Source: Lachnospiraceae bacterium (GTDB lineage Bacteria > Bacillota_A > Clostridia > Lachnospirales > Lachnospiraceae). From it: a DNA stretch of 15,873 bases. Location of the stretch: NCBI GenBank assembly GCA_017523185.1, contig JAFWXB010000200.1:1-15873 (forward strand). The letters are read 5' to 3'. Positions 15,513 to 15,873 of the stretch are shown piece by piece. Within the stretch, counting starts at the first letter, position 1. Every line of letters begins with the position of its first letter. The position numbers and the translations under genes were made by a program. A model generated the notes under the pieces. That model worked only from the letters and a program-made list of their open reading frames with translations. It did no database searches and was not told the DNA's origin.

Positions 15513-15587
15513 AATTTATCTGGAAGGTTGAAATTCCTATCTCTATAGGTGATTCGTTTAATAAATTTATCTTTGAAGAATAAAATT
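15501..15587 (+). repeat. Direct repeat of the ftsH 3' end
   Basis: The 16-base word TTTGAAGAATAAAATT, which includes the ftsH stop codon, occurs at 15501-15516 and again at 15572-15587. AAATTTATCT also occurs twice (15512-15521 and 15563-15572). This looks like a local duplication that copied the gene end. Confidence 0.6.
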
Positions 15588-15649
15588 ATATTTTTGTATT
15601 TTATTAATTATAGTAAACAAAGAAATTTTTTGCGAAAAATTACGAAAAC

Positions 15650-15679
15650 AAAACCGGACTTAAAAAATCCGGTTTTTTT
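15650..15679 (+). terminator. Intrinsic terminator of the spoIIE-tilS-hpt-ftsH group
   Basis: AAAACCGGA (15650-15658) pairs perfectly with TCCGGTTTT (15668-15676) across a 9-nt loop, and the T-run continues to 15679. It is the most stable hairpin in the window and lies 137 bp after ftsH. Confidence 0.92.
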
Positions 15680-15728
15680 ATGCATATTTTTATGGATTTT
15701 GGAAAAAATAAAGATAGAAGGTAAAAAA

Positions 15729-15780
15729 TGCACAAAAAAAGTTGAAAACTTTTGTGAACTTTGTGCAGACTTATTGTGGG
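15729..15780 (+). repeat. Phased ACTT-T(n)-GTG repeats with inverted arms
   Basis: Three direct copies, ACTTTTGTG (15748), ACTTTGTG (15758) and ACTTATTGTG (15769), are spaced 10 and 11 bp apart. A fourth copy, inverted (CACAAAAAAAGT, 15731-15742), lies just upstream. The set also forms two nested inverted repeats: TGCACAAA (15729-15736) with TTTGTGCA (15760-15767), and AAAAGTT (15737-15743) with AACTTTT (15747-15753). Confidence 0.6.
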
Positions 15781-15797
15781 AAACGTGCTATTATAAT
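15771..15797 (+). promoter_or_regulatory. Promoter with weak -35 at the window end
   Basis: TATAAT at 15792-15797 is a perfect -10. No good -35 is present at 17 bp; TTATTG (15771-15776, 15-bp spacer) is the best candidate and lies in the last ACTT-GTG repeat. A weak -35 next to repeats suggests a regulated promoter. Confidence 0.45.
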
Positions 15798-15801
15798 TCC
15801 T

Positions 15802-15852
15802 GTAAAAACCCCCCAATACATTATATAGTTTTTACTAACCCCATAGTAAAAA
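15802..15852 (+). promoter_or_regulatory. Leader with two mutually exclusive hairpins and C-runs
   Basis: GTTTTTAC (15828-15835) can pair with GTAAAAAC upstream (15802-15809). Overlapping bases TTTTTACT (15829-15836) can instead pair with AGTAAAAA downstream (15845-15852). Runs CCCCCC and CCCC sit in the loops. The element begins about where transcription from TATAAT 15792 would start. Confidence 0.4.
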
Positions 15853-15873
15853 TACCTTCTCCTAAAAGGCAGC

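Larger units (their letters stand above)
15513..15873 (+). other. Non-coding region after ftsH (361 bp)
   Basis: No gene is seen on either strand. The stretch holds a copied fragment of the ftsH 3' end, a strong terminator, a set of ACTT-GTG repeats, a TATAAT box and a C-run-containing sequence with competing hairpins that runs off the window. The last 150 bp look like the control region of a gene or structured RNA that begins at the window end. Confidence 0.55.

Noticed and set aside
15776..15790. Possible catabolite-response (cre) site around GGGAAACGTGCT before the last TATAAT
   Set aside because: Only the central GAAACG core fits; the outer conserved positions do not match.

Overview
The window is an A+T-rich stretch of chromosome in which every supportable gene lies on the + strand. 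It looks like a spore-forming clostridium, most likely Lachnospiraceae. The reasons are the sporulation genes (CotS-type spore coat kinase, YabP, SpoIIE), the archaeal/eukaryotic-type prolyl-tRNA synthetase, and the conserved order hup - rqcP - yabP - divIC - spoIIE - tilS - hpt - ftsH. This order matches the Bacillus yabO-to-ftsH region with some genes missing. No mobile element, CRISPR array, tRNA or rRNA was seen.

Region 1 (1-1481) holds a nicotinamidase-like hydrolase closely followed by an RluA-family pseudouridine synthase that carries two Asn/Lys-rich insertions. Region 2 (1482-3252) is proS, preceded by a good sigma-A promoter and a leader of about 230 nt with a terminator-like hairpin but no T-box. 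Region 3 (3253-5724) is the CCA-adding enzyme followed by a CotS-family kinase that probably starts at TTG. Region 4 (5725-7234) is a two-domain PEGA-type lipoprotein behind a 337-bp non-coding stretch.

Region 5 (7235-9137) contains HU with its own promoter and terminator, then rqcP, yabP and divIC. divIC ends in an intrinsic terminator that overlaps its stop codon. The yabQ gene usually found between yabP and divIC is absent. Region 6 (9138-15679) is spoIIE behind a Spo0A-style promoter with a 21-bp spacer, then tightly packed tilS, hpt and ftsH, ended by a strong terminator. The last 190 bp appear to be the control region of a gene or RNA that begins at or beyond the window end.

Functionally the window joins translation and tRNA maturation (ProRS, CCA enzyme, TilS, RluA-type synthase, RqcP) with purine salvage, nucleoid packing, division, proteolysis and sporulation. 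There is no obvious new multi-gene system. The most unusual signals are regulatory: a 10-bp element just after rqcP that is perfectly complementary to the yabP ribosome binding site, a Spo0A-type long-spacer spoIIE promoter, a missing start codon where ftsH translation should begin, helically phased ACTT-GTG repeats after ftsH, and low-complexity insertions in two RNA-modifying enzymes.
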